This document shows, piece after piece, positions 48,864-57,884 of a stretch of 64,000 bases of DNA (position 1 is its first letter; each line of letters opens with the position of its first letter). Below the pieces are notes generated by a model. It was not told the origin of the DNA, made no database searches, and worked only from the letters and a program-made list of their open reading frames with translations. Both the position numbers and the translations under genes were made by a program. The stretch spans positions 840,847 through 904,846 of the forward strand of contig GL405246.1 in assembly GCA_000146855.1 (NCBI GenBank), given 5' to 3'. The stretch comes from [Eubacterium] yurii subsp. margaretiae ATCC 43715. Lineage in GTDB: Bacteria; Bacillota; Clostridia; Peptostreptococcales; Filifactoraceae.

Positions 48864-49520
48864 ATGTATAAGATATTAAAAATTACAAAAAAACTCAACG
48901 GCAATTTCAATTTATATATCAAAGACTACAAGGATGAAAAGTTGGAAGTACATCTCGAAACTCTCTACAGTTATGGACTTTTGTCAAAAAAGGAGATGGA
49001 TGAGAAAGAGTTTGAAGAGATGATGTTAGAAAATGAAAAAAAACTTGCCAAACAAAAGGCATTAAAGACTCTAAGCATGGCAAACAAGACTAAAAAAGAG
49101 CTGATATTAAAGCTGAAACAGTTGAAGTTTTCAACTGAGGCTATAGACTATGCTATGACTTTTGTGGACAGGTACGACTTCATTGACGAGGAAAATATAG
49201 CTAAGACCTTAGTAGAAGGCAAATACAGCAAGAAAAGATATTCAAAAAGGGCAATGATGTCAAAACTAAGACAAAAGGGTATCAGCTCGGATGTTATAGG
49301 AGACTCCGTAAAAGATATAGGAGACGATGAAGAGTTTGAAAATGCAATGTATTTTGCTCAAAAAAAGCTGAGAACTATAAGAGATGACGATAAGTACAAG
49401 GTCAGAAACAAACTTATGTCTGCCCTCAGCTACAGAGGCTTTTCCTATGATATTATAAAAAGAGTGAGCGAACATATACTTAAAGACTTTGGGCAAGAAG
49501 ATGAGTATCATGATGTTTGA
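48864..49520 (+). CDS. recX: Regulatory protein RecX
   Basis: 218 residues of RecX-type helical repeats: ALKTLSMANKTKKELILKLKQLKFSTEAIDYAMTFVDRYDFIDEENIAKTLVEGKYSKKRYSKRAMMSKLRQKGISSDVI. It restrains RecA filaments. recA itself is not in this window. The ribosome-binding site is gcgagaa, weak. The gene lies 33 bases after der. Confidence 0.88.
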   Translation: MYKILKITKKLNGNFNLYIKDYKDEKLEVHLETLYSYGLLSKKEMDEKEFEEMMLENEKKLAKQKALKTLSMANKTKKELILKLKQLKFSTEAIDYAMTFVDRYDFIDEENIAKTLVEGKYSKKRYSKRAMMSKLRQKGISSDVIGDSVKDIGDDEEFENAMYFAQKKLRTIRDDDKYKVRNKLMSALSYRGFSYDIIKRVSEHILKDFGQEDEYHDV

Positions 49521-49570
49521 CTAACTACCATAATAACATTAGAAAAGCAAGGATGAGAAAAGGGGAATAA

Positions 49571-51943
49571 ATGACTAAGAATATAGAAAAATACGAAATA
49601 AGTCCTGAACAGATGACTTCAAAGATAAAGATAAGTAATCTTGAATTTAAAACTACAAAGGACCTCAAGCCTTTTGAGGAGATTTTGGGACAGGAAAGAG
49701 CAACTCAAGCGATTAATTTCGGCGTGAACATGAAGATAAAAGGATATAACATCTATGTATGTGGCTATACAGGTACAGGCAGAAACAGTTATATCAAGAA
49801 AGTAACTCAAAGCTATGCCAAGGAAAACTTTGATAAAAACAAACTCAAGGACTATGTCTATGTATACAATTTCAAGGATGAATACTCACCTATAAGTATT
49901 TCCTTTCCTGCGGGCAAGGGTAAGGAATTCCAAAAAGATATGGAAGAAATGCACAAGGCTGTAAGAAAAAATCTTATAAAAGATTTTACTACGGTAAAAT
50001 ATGCAAATGAGTCTATGAAGTTTTCCATTGACTATGAAAACAAGGTGGAAAGCATAATTGACAGACTTAACGAAAAAGCCATGAAAAAACGTGTAATCTT
50101 TCACGTAGGTGAAGACGGTCTTGTCAGTATGCCGCTTAACAAAGACTATTCCATACCTACAGAAGAAGACATAGAAAATTTTACAGATGAAGATTTCGTA
50201 AAATTCAAAACAGCTTCTAATAAGCTACACAAAGAGCTTACTAAGGCTATGGACGAGATGAGAAAAGCTGAGGAAGAATATAACTTACTGATTGAAAACT
50301 ATGACAAAAAGCTTGCTCTCAACACACTTGAAATTATCTTTAAGAGATATTTTGGAGATTGCAAAGACGAGAAGATACTTTCCTACCTTTTTGATATGAA
50401 GGAAGACATAATCAAAAATCTTGATAAGTTCAAACAGGTAAACTCAAAAAATAAGGTGATTTTCACTGCAATGAAGGTCAATAAGGCATTTTTTGACAGA
50501 TACAAGGTCAACCTATTCATAGATAATTCTCAAAAAGACACCTTACCGGTAATAGAAGAGACTAATCCGACATATTACAATCTCAACGGTTATTTGGAAT
50601 ACAAGAATAGACAGGGCTCATTTATCACGAGTTTTTTGGATATAAAAGCAGGAGCGCTTCAAAAGGCAAATGGCGGATTCTTAGTGATAAATATAAACGA
50701 CCTGCTCAAAAATCCGTATTCTTGGGACTGTATAAAAAGGACGCTAAAAACAAGGACAGCAACTATAGATTCGCTTTCAGAGTACAATAATTACATCCTT
50801 ACCACTTCACTAAAGCCTGAAAAGATGGAGATAGATGTCAAGGTAATATTCATAGGTGACTATGAAACCTACGAGTTGTTGTACGATTTTGATGAGGACT
50901 TCCAAAAATTATTTAAGATATTGTCTGAATTTGACATAGAAATGGATAACACTAAGGCAAATCAGGAGAAGTTTGCCCGTTCGCTTAAGACTCATTGCGA
51001 TAAAAAGGATATAAAGCCTCTCACGAGGGATGCTGTATTTGAGATGATAAGATATTCCAATAGATTGGCTGAAGATAAGAACAAGCTTTCATCAAGATAC
51101 AACAAGATAATGGAATTGGTATATGAGGCAAACTATCTTTCTGAGCCCAAAAATAAAAATATAAGCCAAAAAGATATACTAAAAGCTTTGGAATTTAAAA
51201 AATTCAGAAATAACAGATATCAGGAAAAACTCTATGAAATGTACAAGGATGGTACCTTGCTAATTGATATCGAGGGAGAAAAGGTAGGACAGATAAACGG
51301 TCTTGTCGTAATATCAGAGGGAGAGTATTCCTTTGGCAGTCCTTCCAAGATAACTGCGTCGACATACATCGGCAAAGAGGGAATAATAAATATAGAAAGA
51401 GAAGTAAAAAATACCGGTGCCTCACATGACAAGGGTATAATGATACTGTCAGGATACCTTGGTGAGAGATACGGTAAGGATAAGTCACTATCTTTTACAA
51501 GCTCTATAACTTTTGAGCAAAATTACGGATATATAGACGGAGACAGTGCCTCATCTACAGAACTGTATCTGCTTTTTTCATCTATTGCTGATCTTCCGAT
51601 AAAACAATATATAGCAGTTACAGGCTCTGTCAGTCAAAAGGGTGAGATACAACCTATAGGCGGAGTAAATGAAAAAATTGAAGGATTCTTCGATATATGT
51701 ACAGCCAATGGATTAAACTCAAAGCAGGGTGTAATAATACCTAAGCTCAATGTACAAAATCTAATACTCAAACAAGAGGTCATAGATGCGTGTGAAAAAG
51801 GACTCTTCCACATATATGCGGTATCTACTGTTGATGAGGGCTTGGAAATATTGACAGGTCTTAACAAAAAGCAGATAGATGAAAAGATGAACAAAGTTCT
51901 TCAGGAATACACTGATTATTTCGAGGGTGAAGAAGAGGAATAA
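49571..51943 (+). CDS. Lon-like AAA-family protease with degenerate Walker A
   Basis: 790 residues. The N-terminal AAA-like region has GYNIYVCGYTGTGRNSYIKKV; the P-loop lysine is replaced (GTGRNS), as is usual in the YcbZ/LonH-like group. A helical insert spans about 190-310. Walker-B-like GGFLVININDLLKNPYSWDCIKRTLK follows. The C-terminal Lon protease domain has the Ser-Lys dyad: Ser in DGDSASSTELY and Lys in IGGVNEKIEGFFD. It is probably a cytosolic serine protease with little or no canonical ATPase activity. It is last in the der-recX run, with ribosome-binding site aaagggg and a strong terminator after it. Confidence 0.9.
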   Translation: MTKNIEKYEISPEQMTSKIKISNLEFKTTKDLKPFEEILGQERATQAINFGVNMKIKGYNIYVCGYTGTGRNSYIKKVTQSYAKENFDKNKLKDYVYVYNFKDEYSPISISFPAGKGKEFQKDMEEMHKAVRKNLIKDFTTVKYANESMKFSIDYENKVESIIDRLNEKAMKKRVIFHVGEDGLVSMPLNKDYSIPTEEDIENFTDEDFVKFKTASNKLHKELTKAMDEMRKAEEEYNLLIENYDKKLALNTLEIIFKRYFGDCKDEKILSYLFDMKEDIIKNLDKFKQVNSKNKVIFTAMKVNKAFFDRYKVNLFIDNSQKDTLPVIEETNPTYYNLNGYLEYKNRQGSFITSFLDIKAGALQKANGGFLVININDLLKNPYSWDCIKRTLKTRTATIDSLSEYNNYILTTSLKPEKMEIDVKVIFIGDYETYELLYDFDEDFQKLFKILSEFDIEMDNTKANQEKFARSLKTHCDKKDIKPLTRDAVFEMIRYSNRLAEDKNKLSSRYNKIMELVYEANYLSEPKNKNISQKDILKALEFKKFRNNRYQEKLYEMYKDGTLLIDIEGEKVGQINGLVVISEGEYSFGSPSKITASTYIGKEGIINIEREVKNTGASHDKGIMILSGYLGERYGKDKSLSFTSSITFEQNYGYIDGDSASSTELYLLFSSIADLPIKQYIAVTGSVSQKGEIQPIGGVNEKIEGFFDICTANGLNSKQGVIIPKLNVQNLILKQEVIDACEKGLFHIYAVSTVDEGLEILTGLNKKQIDEKMNKVLQEYTDYFEGEEEE

Positions 51944-51973
51944 GAAAAATGATATATCAATAATATTTTTATA

Positions 51974-52028
51974 TAGTCTTTGATGGTGCAAGATAGGAAA
52001 TCTTAGCATTATTAAAGACTATTTTTTT
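51974..52028 (+). terminator. Intrinsic terminator after the Lon-like gene
   Basis: Outer stem tagtcttt / aaagacta, with an inner helix (aagat / atctt), followed by seven T. Confidence 0.8.
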
Positions 52029-52145
52029 GAAAAGATTTTATATTGATATAAAAATATTTTTATTGATTGAGAAATATTAGTAGTAGTGCTATAATTAACA
52101 CATTAGTTAATAGATGAACTTCCTGAGAGAAGAGGTGTAAAAACA

Positions 52146-52733
52146 TTGGAATATTTTTTTATTATACTAGATATATTAAAAGAGAATATTCATATATTTA
52201 TAGTATCATTATGTTTATTTATCTCTTACATTTTAAGAGGTATGGCATTTAAAAAATTACTGAATAATTATTTTGGCTTTATTCCAATTGCAGGTGATTT
52301 AATATGTATGTCAAAGATAGTAGAGAAAATTAATGAAAACTATAAAAGCAAGTATATTATATGGGGATTAACATCTATTGTTGTTAAATTGTTTTTGATT
52401 TTTTGTATAATCCAAATATTAGCTCTTATCCAGATTTTAGAATTACTTTTTGGTATAATTTTGTTAATTATGTTAATTAGTGGAAAACATTCATACACAA
52501 TATTTGATGGGGGTATAACATTATTAATTTTGGCATTGTTTATTTTTGTAATTATTTCTTTGGTTGCAAATTTCTATTATAGATATAAAACGATGACTAT
52601 TTTTCTTAATAATAAGGTATCTTCAGATAATGTAAGGAAAAATGCGTTATTATTTTCTTTTATTCCTATGGTATTTTATATATGGATATTAAGCCGGAAA
52701 TCACTTGAAGAGTGGGATGAAATTGATATTTGA
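52146..52733 (+). CDS. Small hydrophobic membrane protein of unknown function
   Basis: 195 residues. The TTG start follows agaggtg. It has five or more hydrophobic segments: one at the N-terminus (YFFIILDILKENIHIFIVSLCLFISYIL), then PIAGDLICMSKIVEKINENYKSKYIIWGLTS in a loop, then two long spans near 75-110 and 120-145, and one near the end. The PIAGDLICMSKI stretch resembles small bacterial proteins predicted to span the membrane and often adjacent to signal peptidase-like genes, but I cannot name the family. Its codon use is more AT-biased than its neighbours, which hints at separate ancestry. Confidence 0.6.
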   Translation: MEYFFIILDILKENIHIFIVSLCLFISYILRGMAFKKLLNNYFGFIPIAGDLICMSKIVEKINENYKSKYIIWGLTSIVVKLFLIFCIIQILALIQILELLFGIILLIMLISGKHSYTIFDGGITLLILALFIFVIISLVANFYYRYKTMTIFLNNKVSSDNVRKNALLFSFIPMVFYIWILSRKSLEEWDEIDI

Positions 52734-52886
52734 AACAAATACTATATGTCTAATCAATATCATTATTTATTAATAAAGGTTTGAAATTTTATAAAAACGG
52801 AAATAATATAAATCACGATATACTGTTAAAAGCTGGTGTTATATAAATGTTTTGAAATTCTTTCAAAAGACGAGGAGGTTTTTAAA

Positions 52887-53750
52887 ATGTATGATAAGAC
52901 GATAAAATTGTCAAATGGCATTGATGTCCCTGTGCTTGCCCTTGGTACTTGGCTAATAGACGATGATTTTGTAAGTGATGCTGTTAGGCAGGCGGTAAAA
53001 ATAGGATATCGCCACATAGATACAGCTCAGGCTTATGGAAATGAGCGTGGAGTAGGCGAGGGAATAAGGACTTGCGGTGTAGACAGAAGTAAGATGTTTG
53101 TTGTATCAAAGGTGGCAGCTGAGCATAAGACTTACGAACAGGCAGCTAAGGGCATAGAAAATACACTTAAAATAATGAATATTGACTACCTTGATATGAT
53201 GATAATACACTCTCCTCAGCCTTGGATGGAAGTAAATCAATCTGAAAATCGCTATGTAGAAGGCAATAGACAGGCATGGAAGGCTCTTGAAGATTCATAT
53301 AAGGCAGGAAAAATCAAGGCTATAGGGGTATCGAATTTTCTTCAAGGAGATATTGAATCCCTGCTTGAGACTGCAGAGATAAAACCTATGGTAAATCAGG
53401 TGCTTTGTCATATTTCCAACACACCAATGTCGCTTATCAAATATTGTCAGCAAAAGGACATAGTAATGGAAGCTTACTCGCCTATAGCACATGGAGAAGC
53501 TATGAAAAATAACATCATAGGAAATATGGCAAAAAAATACAATGTTAGTATACCTCAACTTTGTATCCGTTACGACATCCAACTTGGAATGATTGTACTT
53601 CCAAAAACGGAAAACCCTGAACATATGAAAAGTAATGCGGATGTGGACTTTGAAATAAGTAAAGAAGATATGGAAGAGTTAATAAATATTGAAAAGATAA
53701 AAAATTACGGAGAGCATGGATTCTTTCCGGTATTTGGAGGTAAACTTTAA
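52887..53750 (+). CDS. Aldo/keto reductase
   Basis: 287 residues. The start is ATG 52887 after gaggagg; an earlier in-frame start at 52836 lacks a site. Family motifs: VPVLALGTWLIDD, then GYRHIDTAQAYGNERGVGEGI with the catalytic Asp and Tyr, Lys in FVVSKVAAEHKTYEQ, His in MMIIHSPQPW, GVSNFLQGDIESLL, and the cofactor site ILVLPKT-like MIVLPKTENPEHMKSN. It reduces carbonyls with NADPH. Its stop overlaps the flavodoxin start by one base, so the two are coupled. Confidence 0.93.
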   Translation: MYDKTIKLSNGIDVPVLALGTWLIDDDFVSDAVRQAVKIGYRHIDTAQAYGNERGVGEGIRTCGVDRSKMFVVSKVAAEHKTYEQAAKGIENTLKIMNIDYLDMMIIHSPQPWMEVNQSENRYVEGNRQAWKALEDSYKAGKIKAIGVSNFLQGDIESLLETAEIKPMVNQVLCHISNTPMSLIKYCQQKDIVMEAYSPIAHGEAMKNNIIGNMAKKYNVSIPQLCIRYDIQLGMIVLPKTENPEHMKSNADVDFEISKEDMEELINIEKIKNYGEHGFFPVFGGKL

Positions 53751-54223
53751 TGGCTAAGACATTAGTGGCATATTTCTCTACATCAGGAAATACAGAAAAA
53801 TTGGCAAAAAAGCTGGCAGACGTAATAAATGCAGACTTACATGAAATCAAACCTGTAGAAAAGTACAGACCGGCAGACTTAGATTGGACAAATAAGAAAA
53901 GTCGTAGCTCCATAGAGATGAATGATAGGAAGTTACGCCCTCAAATAGCAAACAAGGTTGAAAATATGGCTGATTATGATAAGATTTTTGTAGGTTTTCC
54001 AATATGGTGGTACATTGCTCCTACAATAATCAATACCTTCCTAGAACAATACGACCTCAAGGGTAAGGTGATTATACCCATAGCAACATCAGGAGGAAGT
54101 GAAATAGGAGATGCAAGCAAAGAACTCCAAGCCTCTTGTGTTGGTGCAGACCTAAAATTAGGCAAGGTATTCTCACCAAAGGTAGACGATGACAAGCTTA
54201 AACAGTGGGCTCAAAGCTTTTAG
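53750..54223 (+). CDS. Flavodoxin
   Basis: 157 residues. The FMN phosphate-binding loop is AYFSTSGNTEKLAKKLAD (8-25), with YDKIFVGFPIWWYIAPTIINTFLEQYDLKGKVIIPIATSGGS forming the rest of the FMN site. This is the short NADPH-FMN/flavodoxin_4 type found next to aldo/keto reductases. It is translationally coupled to the aldo/keto reductase. Confidence 0.92.
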   Translation: MAKTLVAYFSTSGNTEKLAKKLADVINADLHEIKPVEKYRPADLDWTNKKSRSSIEMNDRKLRPQIANKVENMADYDKIFVGFPIWWYIAPTIINTFLEQYDLKGKVIIPIATSGGSEIGDASKELQASCVGADLKLGKVFSPKVDDDKLKQWAQSF

Positions 54224-54282
54224 GATAAAATAAGAATTAGGTATTTTAACGTAAGATAAGCGTATACAACAATAAATAATTA

Positions 54283-54328
54283 AAAGCCATCACCTTTAAA
54301 GTAAGTAAATTAGGGCTTTGAAGGTGAT
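54283..54328 (+). other. Interleaved complementary segments after the flavodoxin gene
   Basis: aaagc (54283) can pair with gcttt (54314), and atcacctt (54289-54296) with aaggtgat (54321-54328). The two helices interlock in pseudoknot order rather than nest. It may be only a terminator-like hairpin, since there is no strong T run. Confidence 0.4.
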
Positions 54329-54440
54329 TATACTTTACATGCTATTTTTTAAGATTAACAATAGTTTCAAGATTATAAAGTTTAATTTCTTTTGTGGTCT
54401 TTTCTAAGTCTTTGATTTTATAACAAATCACGATTTACTA

Positions 54441-54565
54441 ATACTAAAACCTAATAGAATAGAGGAATTATTTTATAAAAATTGATGCACTAAAAGTTTA
54501 TTAAAAAAAGATATACTAAAGAGTATAACAAGTATAAAATCCATAGTTTGAATAGATTTTAGTAT
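54441..54565 (-). repeat. 125-bp TIR element, copy C (inverted)
   Basis: atactaaa at 54441-54448 and tttagtat at 54558-54565. Read on the minus strand it matches copy B almost base for base: ttatactctttagtatatct, tagtgcatcaatttttataaaataattcctctattctattaggttttagtat split by small changes. It has the same 125-bp length as copy B. It lies between the flavodoxin gene and the lipoprotein gene (convergent). Confidence 0.85.
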
Positions 54566-54604
54566 AAATCAAAATTCGATATAATTATAGTATCAAATAC
54601 ATAA

Positions 54605-54651
54605 ACTCAAGCAGGAAATTGCCTGTTATTTAGGCAATTCCCTACTTGAGT
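54605..54651. terminator. Long hairpin at the 3' side of the lipoprotein gene
   Basis: Twenty-base arms actcaagcaggaaattgcct / aggcaattccctacttgagt with a 7-base loop and one or two mismatches. T-rich on the plus side, weaker on the minus side. It probably terminates the minus-strand lipoprotein transcript and blocks read-through from the plus strand. Confidence 0.75.
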
Positions 54652-54677
54652 TTTAAATTTTAAATTATGTTAAATAT

Positions 54678-55247
54678 TTAGAATTTTATATTTTCCAAAA
54701 ATTTCTTAACTAATTCATTATCAAGCATCTTCTCTCTTGCTTCCGGAGTATTAGCTTTTTCATCGTTGATATCGGCGATAATATTTACAGTTATAAGGTT
54801 CTTGTCATCTATCGGAGCTACTATGATAATAGCTTGTCCATTATTACTTTGATTATAAACGATACCTTCTTTTCCATTTAATGTAAAAGGTTTTACATCG
54901 TAAATTTCTTTAGTAAGTTTAACAAGAGAATCCCAATTTTTAGGTTCATCAATTATAGGATAGCGATCAAACTCATAGTCTATGATGCTTGCACGCCATG
55001 GTTCACCTTCTTTCATAACTGCCCAAAATCCTTGAAATTCTGTAGCTTTGAGTCCTTCAGGAACTGCTACTTTTATTAGTTCGGTTACCTCTACTTCCTT
55101 AGCTGTAGTTTCGGTTTGAGCCGAGTTGCCGGCATTACCTCCGGTGTTTTCTGTATTACCTCCGCTTTTCGAGTCACCTCCTCCTGTGCACGCTGTAAAA
55201 AGCACTACACTTGCAAGTATTGCCAAAAATAACTTAAACTTCTTCAT
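54678..55247 (-). CDS. Lipoprotein of unknown function
   Basis: 189 residues. A lipoprotein signal peptide MKKFKLFLAILASVVLFTAC has its lipobox cysteine at about 20. A Gly/Ser/Asn/Thr-rich linker follows (about 21-55), then a globular domain with VTELIKVAVPEGLKATEFQGFWAVMKEGEPWRAS and KPFTLNGKEGIVYNQSNNGQAIIIVAPIDDKNLITVNII. The start at 55247 is fixed by ggagg 9 bases upstream; the longer frame to 55283 lacks a site. It should be anchored on the outer face of the membrane. Family not recognised. Confidence 0.85.
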   Translation of the reverse strand: MKKFKLFLAILASVVLFTACTGGGDSKSGGNTENTGGNAGNSAQTETTAKEVEVTELIKVAVPEGLKATEFQGFWAVMKEGEPWRASIIDYEFDRYPIIDEPKNWDSLVKLTKEIYDVKPFTLNGKEGIVYNQSNNGQAIIIVAPIDDKNLITVNIIADINDEKANTPEAREKMLDNELVKKFLENIKF

Positions 55248-55701
55248 TTGTCTTGCCTCCCTTTCATAATAAAATAAAAACATTTGCTTATATCAATGAA
55301 AAAAATACGAAGTTTATTTTTCATATGATATAAAATAAAAAAACTTTTCATAAATAATCTTATATAATAGAAATATATACTTCTATCTTGTAAAGATTAA
55401 ATTAAGTATATCACAAATTATTAATAAAATCAAATTTTAAGATTATATGCTTCACTTGCCTATACAACAATCTGATACGTATTTGAAATTCTTTTCTTAA
55501 TAATAAATTACGTTTTCCTTTAAATTAAAAAATTTACAGCAAGAAATTCATATTAAAAAGCAATTAACAGTCATAAAAATATATTAAAGATAAATTGTTT
55601 GAAATAACAAAAATTATACTTTAAATAAATTTGAATATTTGACATTATAAATGGTGATTTGTATCAGTTTTACAAGTTATTCATAGAATTTTAAATTTTA
55701 T
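55248..55701. other. AT-rich intergenic region
   Basis: Between the lipoprotein gene and the mgtE terminator. No ORF, RNA or repeat copy is recognised. It holds the lipoprotein promoter on the minus strand. Confidence 0.3.
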
Positions 55702-55733
55702 AAAAAAAGAGCCGAAGTAAAATTCGACTCTTT
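55702..55733 (-). terminator. Intrinsic terminator after mgtE
   Basis: On the minus strand aagagtcgaa / ttcggctctt with a short loop, followed by seven T. Confidence 0.85.
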
Positions 55734-55743
55734 ATAATCTATG

Positions 55744-57075
55744 CTATGATAACACCAACTGTGATGCTATATTGAAATATATGACAAGTGCAAAGGTATC
55801 TACTACTGTAGTTATAAGCGGTCCTGCCATAATAGCAGGGTCCATCTTGAGCCTTTTTGCAAGTAGTGGCAATACTCCGCCAATGACTTTTGCAAGTATT
55901 ACAATCAGTAGCATACTTATACAAACTGTAAGCGATACATTTAGTGACATTTTTTCAAAGAAATACAATCTTAAGAAGTTGATAGATGATAGTATAACGC
56001 CTACCAAAAGGCTTATGCGAAATTCTTTCCATATTATCTTCGCAAAATCTCTAAGCTGTAATTCTCCAAGAGCAAGCCCTCTTATGATAAGAGTAGATGC
56101 CTGTGAGCCTGCATTTCCGCCTGTATCCATAAGCATAGGTATAAAGGATGCCAATATAACCACCGAGTTAAGCACTTCTTCATAACGTCTTATGATTATT
56201 CCTGTAAAAGTTGCTGATATCATCAAAAACAAGAGCCAGTATATCCTTTTTTTGGCAAGGTCAACTACACTGCTTGATAGATATTCTTCGTCAGACGGAG
56301 CAAGGGCGTTCATCTTTGCAAAGTCCTCTTCGTTTTCCTCTTCAATTACTTCCAAGACATCATCTACAGTTATTATACCTACCAAGCGATGTTCGTTATC
56401 TACGACTGGCATTGAAAGATAGCCGTATTTTTTGAAAAGAGCTGCTACATCTTCCTGATCGTCAATAGTTTTTATATATACATAGTTGACATCCATAAGA
56501 GAGCTCACAAGTGCACTTTCATTAGTCAACAACAGTTTTCTTATTTCTATTATTCCCTCGAGTCTTCTGTTGTCATCTATGACATACATGGTATTGATAG
56601 TTTCTCTGTCGAATCCTATATGACGAATCCTTTCTATTGCCTGCTTTACCGTCAATTCTTTCTTCAAGTCTACAAACTCTGTCGTCATTATACTTCCGGC
56701 TGAAAATTCCGGATAGCTTAAAAGTCTGTTAATCAGCTTTCGTCTGTCAGGAGTTGTGTTTTTAAGCACTTTTTTCACAACATTTGCAGGCATTTCTTCT
56801 ATGAAGTCCACGATGTCGTCCATGAAGATATTAGGTAGCATTCCCTCTATTTCCTTATCGCTCATTATTTCAACGATGTATTTTTGTCCGTCAGGATTCA
56901 TATATGAAAATACTTCTGCCGCAATATCCTTTGGTAGTATGCGGAATAATATTATAAGGTCGTTGCCATGTATTGTATCAAAAAACTCTGCAATGTCTAC
57001 AACATTGTATTTGAGCAATTCATTTCTTGCTTCTACCTTATTGCCTTCTTGAATAAGTTTTAGAATTTTTTCCAT
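55744..57075 (-). CDS. mgtE: Magnesium transporter MgtE
   Basis: 443 residues. The N-terminal superhelical domain (LLKYNVVDIAEFFDTIHGNDLIILFRILP) covers 1-125. Two CBS domains follow (MTTEFVDLKKELTVKQAIERIR... and YGYLSMPVVDNEHRLVGIITVDDVLEVI). Five membrane spans carry the ion-pathway signature PMLMDTGGNAGSQAS. The cytosolic domains sense magnesium and gate the channel. The longer frame to 57102 runs through the upstream hairpin; aaggagg supports ATG 57075. It is preceded by a 20-codon ORF and a hairpin that overlaps its ribosome-binding site. No M-box is recognised. Confidence 0.95.
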   Translation of the reverse strand: MEKILKLIQEGNKVEARNELLKYNVVDIAEFFDTIHGNDLIILFRILPKDIAAEVFSYMNPDGQKYIVEIMSDKEIEGMLPNIFMDDIVDFIEEMPANVVKKVLKNTTPDRRKLINRLLSYPEFSAGSIMTTEFVDLKKELTVKQAIERIRHIGFDRETINTMYVIDDNRRLEGIIEIRKLLLTNESALVSSLMDVNYVYIKTIDDQEDVAALFKKYGYLSMPVVDNEHRLVGIITVDDVLEVIEEENEEDFAKMNALAPSDEEYLSSSVVDLAKKRIYWLLFLMISATFTGIIIRRYEEVLNSVVILASFIPMLMDTGGNAGSQASTLIIRGLALGELQLRDFAKIIWKEFRISLLVGVILSSINFLRLYFFEKMSLNVSLTVCISMLLIVILAKVIGGVLPLLAKRLKMDPAIMAGPLITTVVDTFALVIYFNIASQLVLS

Positions 57076-57083
57076 TTTTACCT

Positions 57084-57120
57084 CCTTTTTCTCGGCACAC
57101 AAAAAATGCCGACAAAAAAG
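57084..57120 (-). promoter_or_regulatory. Hairpin overlapping the mgtE ribosome-binding site
   Basis: On the minus strand cuuuuuu-g-ucggca pairs with ugccga-g-aaaaagg around a 9-base loop, with one G-G mismatch. The 3' arm includes the first bases of the Shine-Dalgarno aaggagg. It lies between the stop of the upstream ORF and the mgtE start, so it could limit translation initiation. Confidence 0.6.
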
Positions 57121-57134
57121 ATGTACGGTATTTT

Positions 57135-57197
57135 CTATGCACTTTTATAATTCAATTTTTTCCCACTTCCGTTCGGTTTAGGATACGGGTCTACCAT
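57135..57197 (-). CDS. Candidate proline-rich leader peptide ORF upstream of mgtE
   Basis: Twenty codons, ATG to TAG, encoding MVDPYPKPNGSGKK followed by a short LNYKSA tail. A ribosome-binding stretch (aggagtggtgag) lies upstream. Base composition is markedly richer in G and C than the surrounding leader, with codons such as CCG, GAC and AAC. This suggests selection on the peptide or on RNA structure. It ends 59 bases before mgtE. The acidic/proline-rich start (D-P-Y-P-K-P) recalls the enterobacterial mgtL leader peptide of the mgtA magnesium transporter, in logic rather than in homology. Translation has not been shown. Confidence 0.55.
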   Translation of the reverse strand: MVDPYPKPNGSGKKLNYKSA

Positions 57198-57884
57198 GAC
57201 TTTCTCACCACTCCTTTGAAATACAGTCAAGTCATTAAAAAATCACCTTATACAAATTCAAATAATACTAAAAACCCATCAAAAAGCCTTGTAATATTAA
57301 TTATTGATAATCTGCAAAACGAATAATTTGCTAAAACAATAATCTTGGCAGTATAAATGGTGATTAGTATAAAAATCAATGAATTAATAAAACTCATCAA
57401 TAAATTGTTCTTCATTTATAGAATTTAATAATGTTGCAGATAGTTTATCCACTGTTAATATTTTTGAAAATTTAAAAATTATTATAAGTAAAGAAAAGCA
57501 CTACAATAATTTATCAATAAAATTTACACAAATAGTAGGAAATAATATCAGTGCAACTTGCATTAGAAGAAAAATTAATGATATTATTCTAATAATAAGA
57601 AAATATCATTATTTGACAATTTGAATTTTTAATATTTTTGATATAAGATGAAATGTAATTTAAAATTAAATCAAGCTTATTATAGCATATTCAAAAAGTT
57701 ATGGCAAATTCTAAATGAAAAATCCTTACATAATCCGTAAGTGTTATTTATGTTAAAAATATAGTACAATCTTCTTAAGAAAAATATAGTGAAAATAAAG
57801 ATATAAAAAATTTAGTAAGAAATAGCAAGTAAAAGAACAAGGTCAAAAAAATATATGACAGCATAAAAATAGGGGGTTATAATT
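57198..57884. other. Divergent AT-rich region between mgtE leader and the ABC module
   Basis: 687 bases without a supported ORF. It must hold the mgtE promoter (minus) and the bceA promoter (plus; a -10-like tacaat near 57765). No known RNA family is recognised. Confidence 0.3.

Noticed and set aside
57135-57300. M-box (ykoK) magnesium riboswitch upstream of mgtE
   Set aside because: A short likeness (ataaggtgatttttt) to part of known M-boxes is present, but the conserved core (gttaggtgaggctcct and acgctgctgcc) is absent.
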